NCBI RefSeq assembly: GCF_001865245.1
Contig: NZ_MKXB01000151.1
Coordinates: forward strand, 44,799-108,798
Source of the DNA: Streptomyces sp. CC53
Lineage (GTDB): Bacteria; Actinomycetota; Actinomycetes; Streptomycetales; Streptomycetaceae
DNA length: 64,000 bases
Direction of reading: 5' to 3'
Shown: positions 45,300-56,617 of the stretch, in pieces
Layout: each line of letters opens with the position of its first letter
Numbering within the stretch: the stretch's first letter is position 1
The notes under the pieces: model-generated
Told to the model about the DNA's origin: nothing
Seen by the model: only the letters and a program-made list of their open reading frames with translations
The model's database searches: none
Program-made: the position numbers and the translations under genes

Positions 45300-46130
45300 A
45301 TGGATACCCTGACCGCCCTTGCCGGGCAGATCGCCCAGCTCGACGCCGTCGACACCGCTCAGCTGGAGCGGATGCGCCACGAGGCCCTGACGGCCCCGGT
45401 GCCTTGGAAGGCCGAGTACAGCGCCTACCAGTCCGGGGGCTGGTGGACGACCTCGCTCATGAACGCCTCCGGCGACCCCGCCGACGTGACAATCGGCGAC
45501 TGCACCGCCCGGCCGACCGACCTGCTGGCACAGATGCCGGCCACCGCCGCCCTGCTGACCGAACTCGGCCTGAACTACATGTGGGTGCGGCTCGCCCGGC
45601 TGGAAGCCAACGCCTTCCTGTGGGAGCACCGCGACTACGACGAGCTCGACCAGGTCGAGCGGCACCGGCTGCACATCCCCCTGCACACCAACACGTCAGC
45701 GTTCCTCGTCACAGGCGGCGCCAAGGTGCACATGACCGGCGGGCGGATCTGGCGGCTGACGCCGACGTACGCCCACGGGGTCTGCAACCTGCTCGGACCG
45801 GACCGGATCCACCTGATCGCCGACGTGTACGCCGACGACGCCTACCGGCGCCTCGCCCGCCGGCCCACGCTCCACCCCGGCTCCGCCGAGCCGCTGCCTT
45901 CGGCCGACCAGGCAGTGCTCGCCGAGCGACTCCAGGCCGCCCGCGGCATGGCCGGCCTCGGCTACACCGACGCGGTCGAGCGCATGCTGCTGCGGCTCTT
46001 CTACACCTACGCCCTGCCCGAGGGCGCGGTCTACGACCTGATCGCCGAGCTGCACACCTCGCTCGGCGACGAGGAGGCCGCCACCCGCTGGACGACAGCC
46101 AAGCGCCGCCTCCTCGCCCTCACGGCCTGA
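45300..46130 (+). CDS. Aspartyl/asparaginyl beta-hydroxylase-like protein
   Basis: 276 aa. The double-stranded beta-helix of 2-oxoglutarate/Fe(II) oxygenases is visible: EHRDYDEL (HxD iron ligands), RHRLHIPLHTNTSAF, and then THAHG-like YAHGVCNLLGPDRIHLIADV with the distal His and the Arg that binds 2-oxoglutarate. It would hydroxylate an Asp/Asn side chain or a small molecule. ATG at 45300 is preceded by AGGGAA. It is first in an operon with nucleotidyltransferase, LOG-like, phosphoribosyltransferase and HAD genes. Confidence 0.8.
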   Translation: MDTLTALAGQIAQLDAVDTAQLERMRHEALTAPVPWKAEYSAYQSGGWWTTSLMNASGDPADVTIGDCTARPTDLLAQMPATAALLTELGLNYMWVRLARLEANAFLWEHRDYDELDQVERHRLHIPLHTNTSAFLVTGGAKVHMTGGRIWRLTPTYAHGVCNLLGPDRIHLIADVYADDAYRRLARRPTLHPGSAEPLPSADQAVLAERLQAARGMAGLGYTDAVERMLLRLFYTYALPEGAVYDLIAELHTSLGDEEAATRWTTAKRRLLALTA

Positions 46131-46171
46131 CCGCCACAGCCCACACGCAGAAGTCCGATCGGAGGACGCAC

Positions 46172-47044
46172 GTGCCCACCCTGCACCTGGCGGAACTCAC
46201 CTTCGCCAACCGCCCGTCCCAGCTCCCGCTGCTGTCCCGGCTCGCCAACATCCTGGCCACCTCGCCGGCCGTCACGCACCTGATGGTGCGTGGGTCGCTG
46301 GCCCACGGCACCGCCGACCGCCTCTCGGACGTCGACTTCGTCGTCGGCGTCCAGGACGCCGACCTGCCCGCGTTCGTCGAGGCCCTGGACGACCTGATGT
46401 CCATCGAGGCCGGTGCCCTGCTGCCCGGCTGGCGCGACACGATCGTCGCCGACCTCGGCGGCGTCGGCATGGTCTTCCTCGTCCCGGACGAGGGGCACTT
46501 GCACCAGATCGACCTCTACCTCGCGCCCGCCTCGCGTGTCCCACGCCTTCGGGCGACCGTCGCCACCGCGTTACTCCTCGACCGCGAGCCGGCCATCGCC
46601 CCGGCCGAGGGAACGGCGGCTGCCGAGCGGTTCGCGGCCGAGTTCCTCGCCCGGCCCCGTACCTGCTCCGAGCTGCTCATCGAGCACCTCGTGCTGGCCG
46701 TGCTGCTGCACAAGCGCATCAAGCGCGGCCAGCGGTTCGTCGCCTACTCCGAGTGGCACCGCCTCCACACCGCGACGAAAGACCTGATCAAAACGGCTCT
46801 GGCGCCCACCTCGCGGTTCTGGGGCTGGTACCAGCTGCGCGAGGAGATCGCCGTCACCCCGATCGGCCGGGCCTGCCTGGGCGACCTGGAGGCGGCGATC
46901 AGCGGACCGGCCGTCCCCCTCGCCGCCGATGTGGACGCGGCCGTCGAGCGGACACTCGCCCTGGTCGAGCGGGCCTGCCCCGAGGCGCTGATCGGGCTGG
47001 AGAGCCCGATCGCCGCTTACCGCACCTACCTGGAGCTGATGTGA
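46172..47044 (+). CDS. Nucleotidyltransferase-domain protein
   Basis: 290 aa. The N-terminal pol-beta-type nucleotidyltransferase motif is VRGSLAHGTADRLSDVDFVVG, with two catalytic Asp in SDVDF and a third acid at HQIDLYL. The C-terminal half is helical, like KNTase-type adenylyltransferases. It could add NMP to a small molecule, protein or RNA; it does not look like a CD-NTase. GTG at 46172 follows GGAGG by 6 bases. The stop overlaps the next start (GTGA). Confidence 0.8.
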   Translation: MPTLHLAELTFANRPSQLPLLSRLANILATSPAVTHLMVRGSLAHGTADRLSDVDFVVGVQDADLPAFVEALDDLMSIEAGALLPGWRDTIVADLGGVGMVFLVPDEGHLHQIDLYLAPASRVPRLRATVATALLLDREPAIAPAEGTAAAERFAAEFLARPRTCSELLIEHLVLAVLLHKRIKRGQRFVAYSEWHRLHTATKDLIKTALAPTSRFWGWYQLREEIAVTPIGRACLGDLEAAISGPAVPLAADVDAAVERTLALVERACPEALIGLESPIAAYRTYLELM

Positions 47045-47658
47045 ACGCGCTCCACCTCGCAGGCCCGGCCTCCGACCGGGCCCGCAAGGGCCTGACCGCC
47101 GTCTTCTTCGGCGGGGTCCGTCCCGCCTCCGGCGAGGAGGAGAAGCTGGCCGAGGAGATCGGCCGGACCCTGGCCCAGGCCGGCTACTCCCTCCTGCACG
47201 GCGGCTACAACGGCCTGATGGAAGCCGCCGCGCGCGGGGCCTCGTCCGAAGGAGCCCTGATCACCGCGGTGACCCTGATCAGCAAGCACGACGAGTGGGG
47301 AGCGTTCAACCCGCACGCCACCACATCCGTCCACCTGCCCGACCTCGGCGCCCGGCTCAACCACTACCTGGACCACGCCGACCTGGTCGTCGGCATGGGC
47401 GGAGGCATCGGCACCCTGCACGAGCTGACCGCCGCCATGTACTACGCGACGACCATCCGGCCCGTACCGATCTTCCTCGCCGGGCCGACCGCCCTGCGCC
47501 TGCTCGCCTTCCTGCGCGAGGAGAAGTGGCTGTACGAGACCCCGACCCGGCCCCTCGGCTTCCTCCACACCGCCGAGTCGGCCGACGCCTTCCGCGACCG
47601 CCTCGCCGCTCTCGACACGTCCGACACCCTCGATACGGCTCCGATCGGAGGAGCATGA
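47041..47658 (+). CDS. LOG-family-like protein
   Basis: 205 aa, Rossmann fold of the LOG/lysine-decarboxylase-like family: VFFGGVRPASGEEE, LLHGGYNGLMEAAARGA and GMGGGIGTLHELTAAM, which corresponds to PGGxGTxxE with Pro replaced. LOG enzymes release the base from nucleoside 5'-monophosphates; others handle nucleotides differently. With a phosphoribosyltransferase next door, base removal and exchange is a reasonable inference. It starts inside the previous gene's stop and ends in an ATGA overlap. Confidence 0.82.
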   Translation: MNALHLAGPASDRARKGLTAVFFGGVRPASGEEEKLAEEIGRTLAQAGYSLLHGGYNGLMEAAARGASSEGALITAVTLISKHDEWGAFNPHATTSVHLPDLGARLNHYLDHADLVVGMGGGIGTLHELTAAMYYATTIRPVPIFLAGPTALRLLAFLREEKWLYETPTRPLGFLHTAESADAFRDRLAALDTSDTLDTAPIGGA

Positions 47659-48206
47659 CCAGCAGCACGCGCCTGCCCGACCTCACCGTCCGGCTCGCCG
47701 AAACCGCCCTCGTCACAGCCCCCTTCCACCTCGCCGACGGCGCGAGGCTCGACAGCTACTTCGACGAGTACCGTCTGGCCGCCGACCCCGAGCTCCTGCG
47801 CGACACCGCCGCCGCCATGACCGCCCTCGTCCCCAGCGACGCCCAGCTCCTCGCTGGCATCGAACTCGGCGGCGTCCCCCTCGTCGTCGCCCTGTCCGCC
47901 GCCACCGGCCTGCCCGCCGTGTTCGTGCGCCGCCGCCCGAAGGGATACGGCTCCCGCCGGCAGATCGAGGGCGCCGCCTTCAACGGCCGCCGGACTGTCC
48001 TCGTCGATGACGTGGTCCGCTCCGGCGGACAGCTGCTCGCCATGGCCCGCATCCTGCGGATCGCCGGCGCACCGGTCAGCGACGCGCTGTGCGTCCTTGA
48101 GCGCCCACTGGGCGGCAGAACGCTGCTGGCCGAGCACAACATCACCCTCCACTCCCTGCTCACCGAGGATGACCTGGTCCTGTCTCAGACGGGTGATCCG
48201 TCGTGA
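47655..48206 (+). CDS. Phosphoribosyltransferase (OPRT-like)
   Basis: 183 aa of type I phosphoribosyltransferase fold. RRRPKGYGSRRQIEG is the flexible loop, and RTVLVDDVVRSGGQ is the PRPP-binding motif with its two Asp. The closest layout is orotate phosphoribosyltransferase, but the canonical pyrE gene is expected elsewhere, so a special base is likely. It overlaps both neighbours by 4 bases, indicating a tightly coupled operon. Confidence 0.85.
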   Translation: MTSSTRLPDLTVRLAETALVTAPFHLADGARLDSYFDEYRLAADPELLRDTAAAMTALVPSDAQLLAGIELGGVPLVVALSAATGLPAVFVRRRPKGYGSRRQIEGAAFNGRRTVLVDDVVRSGGQLLAMARILRIAGAPVSDALCVLERPLGGRTLLAEHNITLHSLLTEDDLVLSQTGDPS

Positions 48207-48856
48207 AGGGGGCCGTGCTGTTCGACCTCGACGGCGTCCTCGTCGACAGCCACCACGCCCAACTCACCACCCTGGCGGGCTTCGCGACCTCCGCCCTCGG
48301 CCGACGCGTCACCATCACTGACCTGCCGGCCGGGGCCGCGACCACCCCGCGCGAGCACGTCCTCGCCGAGCTCGGCTACGCAGGGGCAATCAACCAGGAC
48401 TGCTGGGACGCGGCGACGGCCACCGCCACCCTCACCGCCGACGTGTTCCCGTTCGTGGCCGACACGCTCGCCGCACTCCGCGCCGCCGACGTCGCCACCG
48501 GCATCGTGACCCTGCGAAGCCGCCAGCGGGTCGACTGGCTTCTGCCGCCCGGCATCCTCGGCCTGATCGACGTCGTCGTCTGCTACGAGGACGCGGCGCC
48601 GAAGCCCGCGCCGGACGGCCTCCTGCTCGCCCTCGACAAGCTCGACGTGACGCCCGGCGACGCCGTGTTCGTCGGCGACATGGAGTCCGACATGCACGCG
48701 GCCCGCGCGGCCAGCGTGACGCCGATCGGCTCAGGCTGGGGCTTCTCCGACCCGGCGACGCTCACCCGTGCCGGCGCCGCCGTCGTGCTCCCCCACGCCG
48801 ACGACCTCGCCGGGACACTGCTGTCCCTGACCGGCGCCGGGCGCCGGGGCGCATAA
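48203..48856 (+). CDS. HAD-superfamily phosphatase
   Basis: 217 aa. Motif I is LFDLDGVLVDSH with the Asp nucleophile, motif II is in GIVTLRSRQ, Lys is in APKPAPDG and motif IV is VGDMESDMHAA. It resembles phosphoglycolate-phosphatase-type HADs that dephosphorylate sugar phosphates or nucleotides. In this operon it may remove a phosphate from a nucleotide product. GTG at 48203 overlaps the phosphoribosyltransferase stop. A structured gap and alaS follow. Confidence 0.85.
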   Translation: MKGAVLFDLDGVLVDSHHAQLTTLAGFATSALGRRVTITDLPAGAATTPREHVLAELGYAGAINQDCWDAATATATLTADVFPFVADTLAALRAADVATGIVTLRSRQRVDWLLPPGILGLIDVVVCYEDAAPKPAPDGLLLALDKLDVTPGDAVFVGDMESDMHAARAASVTPIGSGWGFSDPATLTRAGAAVVLPHADDLAGTLLSLTGAGRRGA

Positions 48857-48868
48857 AGCTAAGCGATC

Positions 48869-49098
48869 TTGACTCCGGACCCGCTACGCTGGGTGGCGCA
48901 GTCGCAGCGGACCGTTGCGTCCGGTGTCGGCTGCGCCACCTCAAGCGACGGATCTGGAGTCATGGTCTACACCGTGGGGGCGCGAGCTATCTGCGTCGAG
49001 CTGGAGAACTGAGAACCTCTCAGTCCCTGTTCTCGGCCCGGCTCGGCGTGTGATCGACCTCCACCTCTCCACGACTCTTCCGTGAGGGCCACACCACC
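48869..49098 (+). promoter_or_regulatory. Structured leader of the extra alaS
   Basis: Three structures are visible. A 10-bp stem GGTGGCGCAG/CTGCGCCACC (48892-48901, 48931-48940) contains a second hairpin CGGAC/GTCCG. An outer stem TGACTCC/GGAGTCA (48870-48876, 48956-48962) would hide the GGAG ribosome binding site of a 16-codon frame. A hairpin GAGAAC-TGAGA/TCTCA..GTTCTC (49004-49034) overlaps that frame's end. This looks like an attenuation or riboswitch arrangement. Confidence 0.5.
48962..49012 (+). CDS. Possible 16-aa leader peptide
   Basis: ATG after GGAG gives MVYTVGARAICVELEN and a stop. Two Ala codons (GCG, GCT) flank a rare CGA, and GCT is rare in such GC-rich genomes. The frame end lies inside the hairpin at 49004-49034, so ribosome stalling could change folding and alaS expression. 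It could equally be chance. Confidence 0.35.
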   Translation: MVYTVGARAICVELEN

Positions 49099-51753
<2,655 letters not shown>

Positions 51754-51759
51754 CGCTCT

Positions 51760-51794
51760 GATGGCCGGTGCCGCCGCGCACGGCACCGGCCATC
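51760..51794. terminator. Terminator between alaS and GNAT gene
   Basis: A perfect 14-bp stem, GATGGCCGGTGCCG / CGGCACCGGCCATC, with a 7-base loop, between convergent genes. Confidence 0.85.
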
Positions 51795-51798
51795 CACA

Positions 51799-52359
51799 TC
51801 AACGCCCGCGTCGGCCGGGCGTCAGCTCCTTCAGGAGCACCACGCTCTCGTAATTCGTCACGCCCCACCGCCAGGACCCGACCGGCGCGTAGCCACGTCT
51901 GCGATACCAGCCGACCAGGTCCACCGCCTCGGCCGACGTATCGATCACCGCCTGTGAAGACCCGAGCGCGGCGATACGTTCCTCCGCCAGAGCCAGCAGT
52001 CGCTGCCCCAATCCCGTGCCCCGGCATTGCGGATCCACCGCCAGCTGCCAGAACGACCCCACACCCACCGGAGCGGGATACCCCTCAGGCAGGAGGTACG
52101 GAGCCGCCACCGTCACCGACCCCACCAGCTCCGGACCGCGAACAGCGAGCCAGCACTCACCCCTGCCCAGCCTGTAGGCCGTGTCCTGCACCGACTGATA
52201 CGAGGCAAAGAAGACTCGGCCTTCGGCGGCATGACCGGCGTAGGCCCGGTGAAGTAGACGGGTCAACCCCACAACGGAGTCACCCTCGGCGAACGGCCGA
52301 ATGACGACCGGCTCACAGCTGCCGAGCCGTGTCGACGTACCTATGGATGGTCTGTCCAC
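51799..52359 (-). CDS. GNAT acetyltransferase
   Basis: About 186 aa. Motif A is QCRGTGLGQRLLALAEERI, preceded by FWQLAVDP and followed by VGWYRRRGYAPVG. The N-terminus VVIRPFAEGD is typical. The substrate is unknown. GTG at 52359 was picked because it lies shortly before the conserved start of the fold; the frame remains open to a TTG at 52446 and neither has a good ribosome binding site. It is convergent with alaS, so not obviously part of that operon. Confidence 0.75.
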   Translation of the reverse strand: MDRPSIGTSTRLGSCEPVVIRPFAEGDSVVGLTRLLHRAYAGHAAEGRVFFASYQSVQDTAYRLGRGECWLAVRGPELVGSVTVAAPYLLPEGYPAPVGVGSFWQLAVDPQCRGTGLGQRLLALAEERIAALGSSQAVIDTSAEAVDLVGWYRRRGYAPVGSWRWGVTNYESVVLLKELTPGRRGR

Positions 52360-52660
52360 GCGATCAAGTATCGGTCGTAGAGCGACACGCCGCCCGCTGA
52401 GCTGCAGGTACGCCCCGGCTGTGCACGACGGGCAGACAACACCCAAGCCAGGATCGCAGTCAGGAAGTGTCCTCGCAGCTCACGCGCGCCTCGGGGCGGT
52501 CGGACGTGGGTGCGCCTGGCTCCACGCGGCGGAGCCACCAGGCTGTCATGCATTGAAGCCCTGAACCGTACCGAAGATGCGGTGACCTGCCGCGCGGGAG
52601 AACATGCCTGTATCCCCGGTGCACAGCGCCCTGCGGGGCGTGAAGGTCCACGGAGGGAAC

Positions 52661-53236
52661 ATGCCTCGTCTGCTGGTGCTCGCGCTGACCATGGTCCTGG
52701 CCGTCGTGGGGGCTGCTGCTTGCGGCAGCCAAACCGTCACGGAAGCTCCGGCGAGCAGCAACCCCACCCAGCCGAGGACGGCCGAGCAACCGACATCACC
52801 ACCCAGTCCCAGTCCCACGCCTACCGTTGCCGTAGTCGGTGACACACTGAGCGTCACCGGCTTCACCGATGACGCGAAACTCGCCGTGACGGTTGTGAAG
52901 GTGGTCGATCCGGCGGCTGGCAAGGACACGCGACCGGAAGCGGGCGAGCGGTACGTCGCTGTGCAGTTCCGGCTGCACAACACCGGCTCCAAGACCTACA
53001 ACGACGCACCGGACAACAGCGCCAAGCTCATCGACGACCAAGGCCAGCGGTTCAACTCCTGGATCACTGAGACAATCGCCGGTCCGGGCTTCGGCGGAAC
53101 CGTGACGATCCCAGTCGGCGACACCGCACTCGGGTACATCACATTCAAGGTGCCGGCCGAGTCCAAGATCGCCAAGATTCAGTTCACAATGGAGAGCGGC
53201 TTCGCCGACAACACCGGCCAATGGCGGGTGCCGTGA
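52661..53236 (+). CDS. DUF4352-type lipoprotein
   Basis: 191 aa. The signal peptide (VLALTMVLAVVGAAACGS) has a lipobox with Cys21. A Pro/Ser/Thr linker and a DUF4352 Ig-like domain follow (KLAVTVVKVVDP, RYVAVQFRLHNTGS, LGYITFKVPAESKI). It is displayed on the outer face of the membrane; function is unknown. ATG at 52661 follows GGAGGGAA. It is the second such protein in the element. Confidence 0.8.
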   Translation: MPRLLVLALTMVLAVVGAAACGSQTVTEAPASSNPTQPRTAEQPTSPPSPSPTPTVAVVGDTLSVTGFTDDAKLAVTVVKVVDPAAGKDTRPEAGERYVAVQFRLHNTGSKTYNDAPDNSAKLIDDQGQRFNSWITETIAGPGFGGTVTIPVGDTALGYITFKVPAESKIAKIQFTMESGFADNTGQWRVP

Positions 53237-53410
53237 CGAGTACGGCCTCGGCCGACTCGCCGAACTCGCCACCGCGAGTCGCTCGGCACGGATTCGATCC
53301 CACTCCGGGCGCGACGCCGGACAGATCCACCATCTGAATGCTGCGACTATCCGACTACGCACTGTGGATGAAGATGAGGAAGGAGGAGGGAGGAGCGGTA
53401 CTGTCCTTAC

Positions 53411-55084
53411 GTGGCAACCATCGCGCTCTTCACCGACGACCTCACCCTTCCCGAGTCTCTGCAGGAGGCCATGGAACATGGCGAGGTATTCACGCGTGCC
53501 TGGGTTGTCGAGCTCATCCTGGACCTGCTCGGCTACACCGCTGACAAGGACCTCTGTGATCTGAGGCTCGTGGAGCCGGCTTGCGGTGGCGGCGCGTTCT
53601 TGACCGTGATCGCGTCCCGAATCAGTGCGTCATGCCGGGTGCACCAGCGGCCCATCTCGGATGCGGTCGACGCGGTCCGCGCCTTCGACCTGCTGGGTCG
53701 CAACGTGGAGCAGAGCCGGACGCTGGTCTCGGAGACGCTGCAAGAAGAGGGCTGGGGCCCCAAGGACGCGAGGGAGGTTGCCGCGGCGTGGGTGAAGCGG
53801 GGTGACTACCTCCTGCAGTCGGATGCTGATCATCGCGCCGACTACGTTGTCGGTAACCCTCCGTATATCCGGCTCGAAGACGTTCCCGACGACCGGATGG
53901 CTGCTTACCGCCGTGCCTGCTCCACGATGGGTGGCCGAGCCGACATCTACATCGGCTTCTACGAGGTGGCCTTGCGCAGCCTCAACCGAGGCGGCCAGCT
54001 GGGCTTCATCTGCGCCGACCGTTGGATGCGGAACCAATACGGCCGGCGGCTGAGGCAGCTGGTGACCAAGCACTTCAGCATGGACCTCGCCCTCGTGATG
54101 CACGACGTCGACGCCTTCGACGATCAGGTTTCGGCCTATCCCGCGATCACCCTCATCTCGAACAAGAACCAGGGCGCAGCGGTAGCTGCGGACACGAACC
54201 GGTCCTTCGGAGCGGAACAGGCGCGGGACTTCGCCAGCTGGTATCTGGAGGGCAAGCCGACGACGGTCGCCGCGGCTTCCTACCAAGCTGCTCGCATGCC
54301 GCACTGGTTCCCGGAGGAAGACTCGTGGCCGGCTGCTTCACCGGCCAGGCTCGCGATCCTTGAGGACCTCACCGAGCGCTTCCGGTTCCTGGAGGACACC
54401 GAGACGGGAACGAAGGTCGGTATCGGCATCGCCACCGGCGCGGACAAGGTCTTCCTCACCAAGGAAAAGGGCGTGGTCGAAGACGACCGGCTGCTCCCCA
54501 TGGCCATGGTCCGGGACACCACCAGCGGCACCATCGACTGGGACGGCACGCACCTGGTCAATCCCTGGACGGCCAGTGGCGACCTGGTCGACCTCGACGC
54601 GTATCCGCGTCTCGCCTCCTACTTCGAGAAGCACGGCGAGGCCCTGCGCAAGCGCTACGTCGCAGTCAAGCAGCCTCAGCGCTGGTACAAGACCATCGAC
54701 AAGGTCGACCACCAGCTCACCCGTCGTCAGAAGCTGCTGTTTCCGGACATGAAGCTGAGGATCCACCCGGTCCTCGACGAAGGCGGCCTGTACCCTCACC
54801 ACAACCTGTACTTCATCGTCTCGGACGTCTGGGACATGCGCGTACTCGGTGGCCTGCTGCTGTCCAAGGTCGCGGAAGCGTTCGTGGAGGCGTACGCGGT
54901 CAAAATGCGTGGGGGAACCCTCCGCTTCCAAGCCCAGTACCTCCGGAAGATCCGCGTCCCGGACCCGGCGATGATCAGCGAAAGCGACCAGGCCGCTCTC
55001 GCCGAAGCCTTCGACAAGCGGGATAGGGAGGCCGCCACCGAGGCCGCTTTGCGTGTCTACAGGCTCGCCGAGCTGCCTGACTAG
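53411..55084 (+). CDS. Type II N6-adenine DNA methyltransferase
   Basis: 557 aa. The AdoMet motif VEPACGGGAFL (residues 54-64) and the catalytic NPPY in VVGNPPYIRLED (149-152) define an amino-methyltransferase of the gamma class, with a long C-terminal target-recognition part. It protects DNA from the nuclease encoded 12 bases downstream; by homology of that nuclease the site is expected to be CTCGAG, as with M.PaeR7I and M.XhoI. The GTG at 53411 is separated from a purine-rich tract (GGAGGAGGGAGGAG) by about 14 bases. Confidence 0.9.
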   Translation: MATIALFTDDLTLPESLQEAMEHGEVFTRAWVVELILDLLGYTADKDLCDLRLVEPACGGGAFLTVIASRISASCRVHQRPISDAVDAVRAFDLLGRNVEQSRTLVSETLQEEGWGPKDAREVAAAWVKRGDYLLQSDADHRADYVVGNPPYIRLEDVPDDRMAAYRRACSTMGGRADIYIGFYEVALRSLNRGGQLGFICADRWMRNQYGRRLRQLVTKHFSMDLALVMHDVDAFDDQVSAYPAITLISNKNQGAAVAADTNRSFGAEQARDFASWYLEGKPTTVAAASYQAARMPHWFPEEDSWPAASPARLAILEDLTERFRFLEDTETGTKVGIGIATGADKVFLTKEKGVVEDDRLLPMAMVRDTTSGTIDWDGTHLVNPWTASGDLVDLDAYPRLASYFEKHGEALRKRYVAVKQPQRWYKTIDKVDHQLTRRQKLLFPDMKLRIHPVLDEGGLYPHHNLYFIVSDVWDMRVLGGLLLSKVAEAFVEAYAVKMRGGTLRFQAQYLRKIRVPDPAMISESDQAALAEAFDKRDREAATEAALRVYRLAELPD

Positions 55085-55096
55085 GAGGAACGGATC

Positions 55097-55822
55097 TTGA
55101 CGGTCACCCGCCAAGACTTCGAAGACGCCATCGCGGCGTACTGGGGCGCCAAGCAACTGCAGAACGAGCAGTCCGCAATCAGGGACGCGGTAGGAGCCGG
55201 CACCGCTGGCTCCGTACGAGGCGGCAAGCACTTCGACGTCATCGCGACCCTCTTGGCGAAGTTCTTCCTGGACGCCGGCTACCCGGCTTCGAGCATCCGC
55301 GTCACCAAGTCGCAGGGCCTTGAACTGCCCGGTTACTACCGGCCGCAGAAGCAGTGGGACCTCGTGGTCGTCCACGACAACGTCCTCGTGGCGGCGTTCG
55401 AGCTGAAGGCGCTGGGCGGGCCGTCGTACGGCAACAACTACAACAACAGGGTCGAAGAGGCGCTGGGCAGCGCAGTCGACCTGCGTCGAGCTGCCCTCGC
55501 CGAGCTGTACCCGAAGGAGAAGCCCTGGCTCGGCTACTTCTTCATCATGCAGGACGGCGAAGGCTCCCGGAGGCCAGTCAAGACGGCCAAGGGCGCCCTC
55601 CCCGCCGATGAGATCTGGCACGGAACGTCGTACCAGGACCGGTTCGGGATCTTCTGCGAGAGGCTCATGGCCGAGCAGCTCTACGACGCCGCGTGCTACG
55701 TCACGTCATCGGCCGAAAACCCGAAGCCGATCGAACTGGTCGAGAGCCTCGACTGGCGACACTTCTCCGCAGCGATAAACGCCCGCCTCACGTACCTGAA
55801 GGACCTTGGCATCCCTGGGTAA
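55097..55822 (+). CDS. XhoI/PaeR7I-family restriction endonuclease
   Basis: 241 aa, the length of PaeR7I. The conserved core is GYYRPQKQWDLVVVHDN, then AAFELKALGGPSYGNNYNNR and VEEALGSAVDL. Asp in QWDLVV and the E-x-K of FELKA are the metal-binding residues. It should cut C^TCGAG when unmethylated. TTG at 55097 follows AGGAGG by 7 bases, close behind the methyltransferase, so both are made from one mRNA. TTG may keep nuclease output low. Confidence 0.92.
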   Translation: MTVTRQDFEDAIAAYWGAKQLQNEQSAIRDAVGAGTAGSVRGGKHFDVIATLLAKFFLDAGYPASSIRVTKSQGLELPGYYRPQKQWDLVVVHDNVLVAAFELKALGGPSYGNNYNNRVEEALGSAVDLRRAALAELYPKEKPWLGYFFIMQDGEGSRRPVKTAKGALPADEIWHGTSYQDRFGIFCERLMAEQLYDAACYVTSSAENPKPIELVESLDWRHFSAAINARLTYLKDLGIPG

Positions 55823-55876
55823 GTGCGGCGCCTGAGGACGTTGGCGACGCGCGGCCGTCGGGTACGGATGTGAGGC

Positions 55877-56374
55877 ATGGCGACAGATGAAGACAGGCGA
55901 GCGGCCATACGCCTCGCCGACCAGGCCCACGAAGTCGGTCGCGCGTCCGGGCGAGTTCTCTGGCGCGAGGTACTGCAACGGGTCAGCAGTGGGAGGCTGG
56001 GGCGGCCTCACGACTGGCTTGACGTTCCCCAGCTGGATTCACCGTGGCAGGACACCATTTCGTCCGAGCGAATGGGCTGGCGCCAACGAGCGGCCAATCT
56101 GCAGGGCGAGTTCGCGTTCGCGGTCGACTACCGGATCTGTCACCGCTGTCGCATCGGCTGGGTTGAGCAGCCGTACACCCTGCCGCAGTACCAGCGGTGT
56201 GGACTCGGGATTGCCGGCCTGGCCTCGCTGCGTTCCGAGCACCCTGACCTGTCCTGGCACACCCTCGGCGGCCACCTCACCGAATCGAAGGGGTTCTGGG
56301 GCGTGGTCGGCAGGGACGTACTCGGCGGCTACCAGCAGCGCCCGCTCTGCCCACACGTGGAAACGGGCAGGTGA
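55877..56374 (+). CDS. Hypothetical protein, GNAT-like C-terminus
   Basis: 165 aa, not a named family. Residues ~85-150 (RICHRCRIGWVEQPYTLPQY, then GLGIAGLASLRSEHPDLSWHTLGG) resemble the acetyl-CoA binding part of GNATs, but motif A is poor. CHRCRIG has a CxxC. ATG at 55877 follows GAGG. It lies 54 bases after the restriction gene on the same strand and could be part of that operon. Function is unknown. Confidence 0.6.
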   Translation: MATDEDRRAAIRLADQAHEVGRASGRVLWREVLQRVSSGRLGRPHDWLDVPQLDSPWQDTISSERMGWRQRAANLQGEFAFAVDYRICHRCRIGWVEQPYTLPQYQRCGLGIAGLASLRSEHPDLSWHTLGGHLTESKGFWGVVGRDVLGGYQQRPLCPHVETGR

Positions 56375-56617
56375 CGAGTCGGCACGACTCGGCCATGCCA
56401 CACCGCGATCACCAGACCCCGGCTCTTTGAGGAATAGTCGACGAGTTGCGCCGACCGCACGGTGGAGCGGCCGAAGCGGAGCCACACAGCTCCCTCTCCT
56501 ACTCGTACCGCCGACGTCGTAGAGCCAGCCTCTAGAAATCTGAGGATCGCACGTACTGCATCTGTCAGTGCCTGCGCATAGCGTTCTCCCTGTCCGACCC
56601 GAGAACAGGGAGCAGGA

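Noticed and set aside
46172..47044. CD-NTase that would make the TIR protein part of CBASS or Pycsar
   Set aside because: The nucleotidyltransferase is of the antibiotic-adenylyltransferase type, lies 13 kb away in another operon, and lacks cGAS/DncV-like features.
48891..48960. T-box riboswitch before alaS, suggested by GGGTGG
   Set aside because: The following bases do not match the T-box consensus, TGGC would not match the A discriminator expected for tRNA-Ala, and no specifier loop or anti-terminator layout could be drawn.
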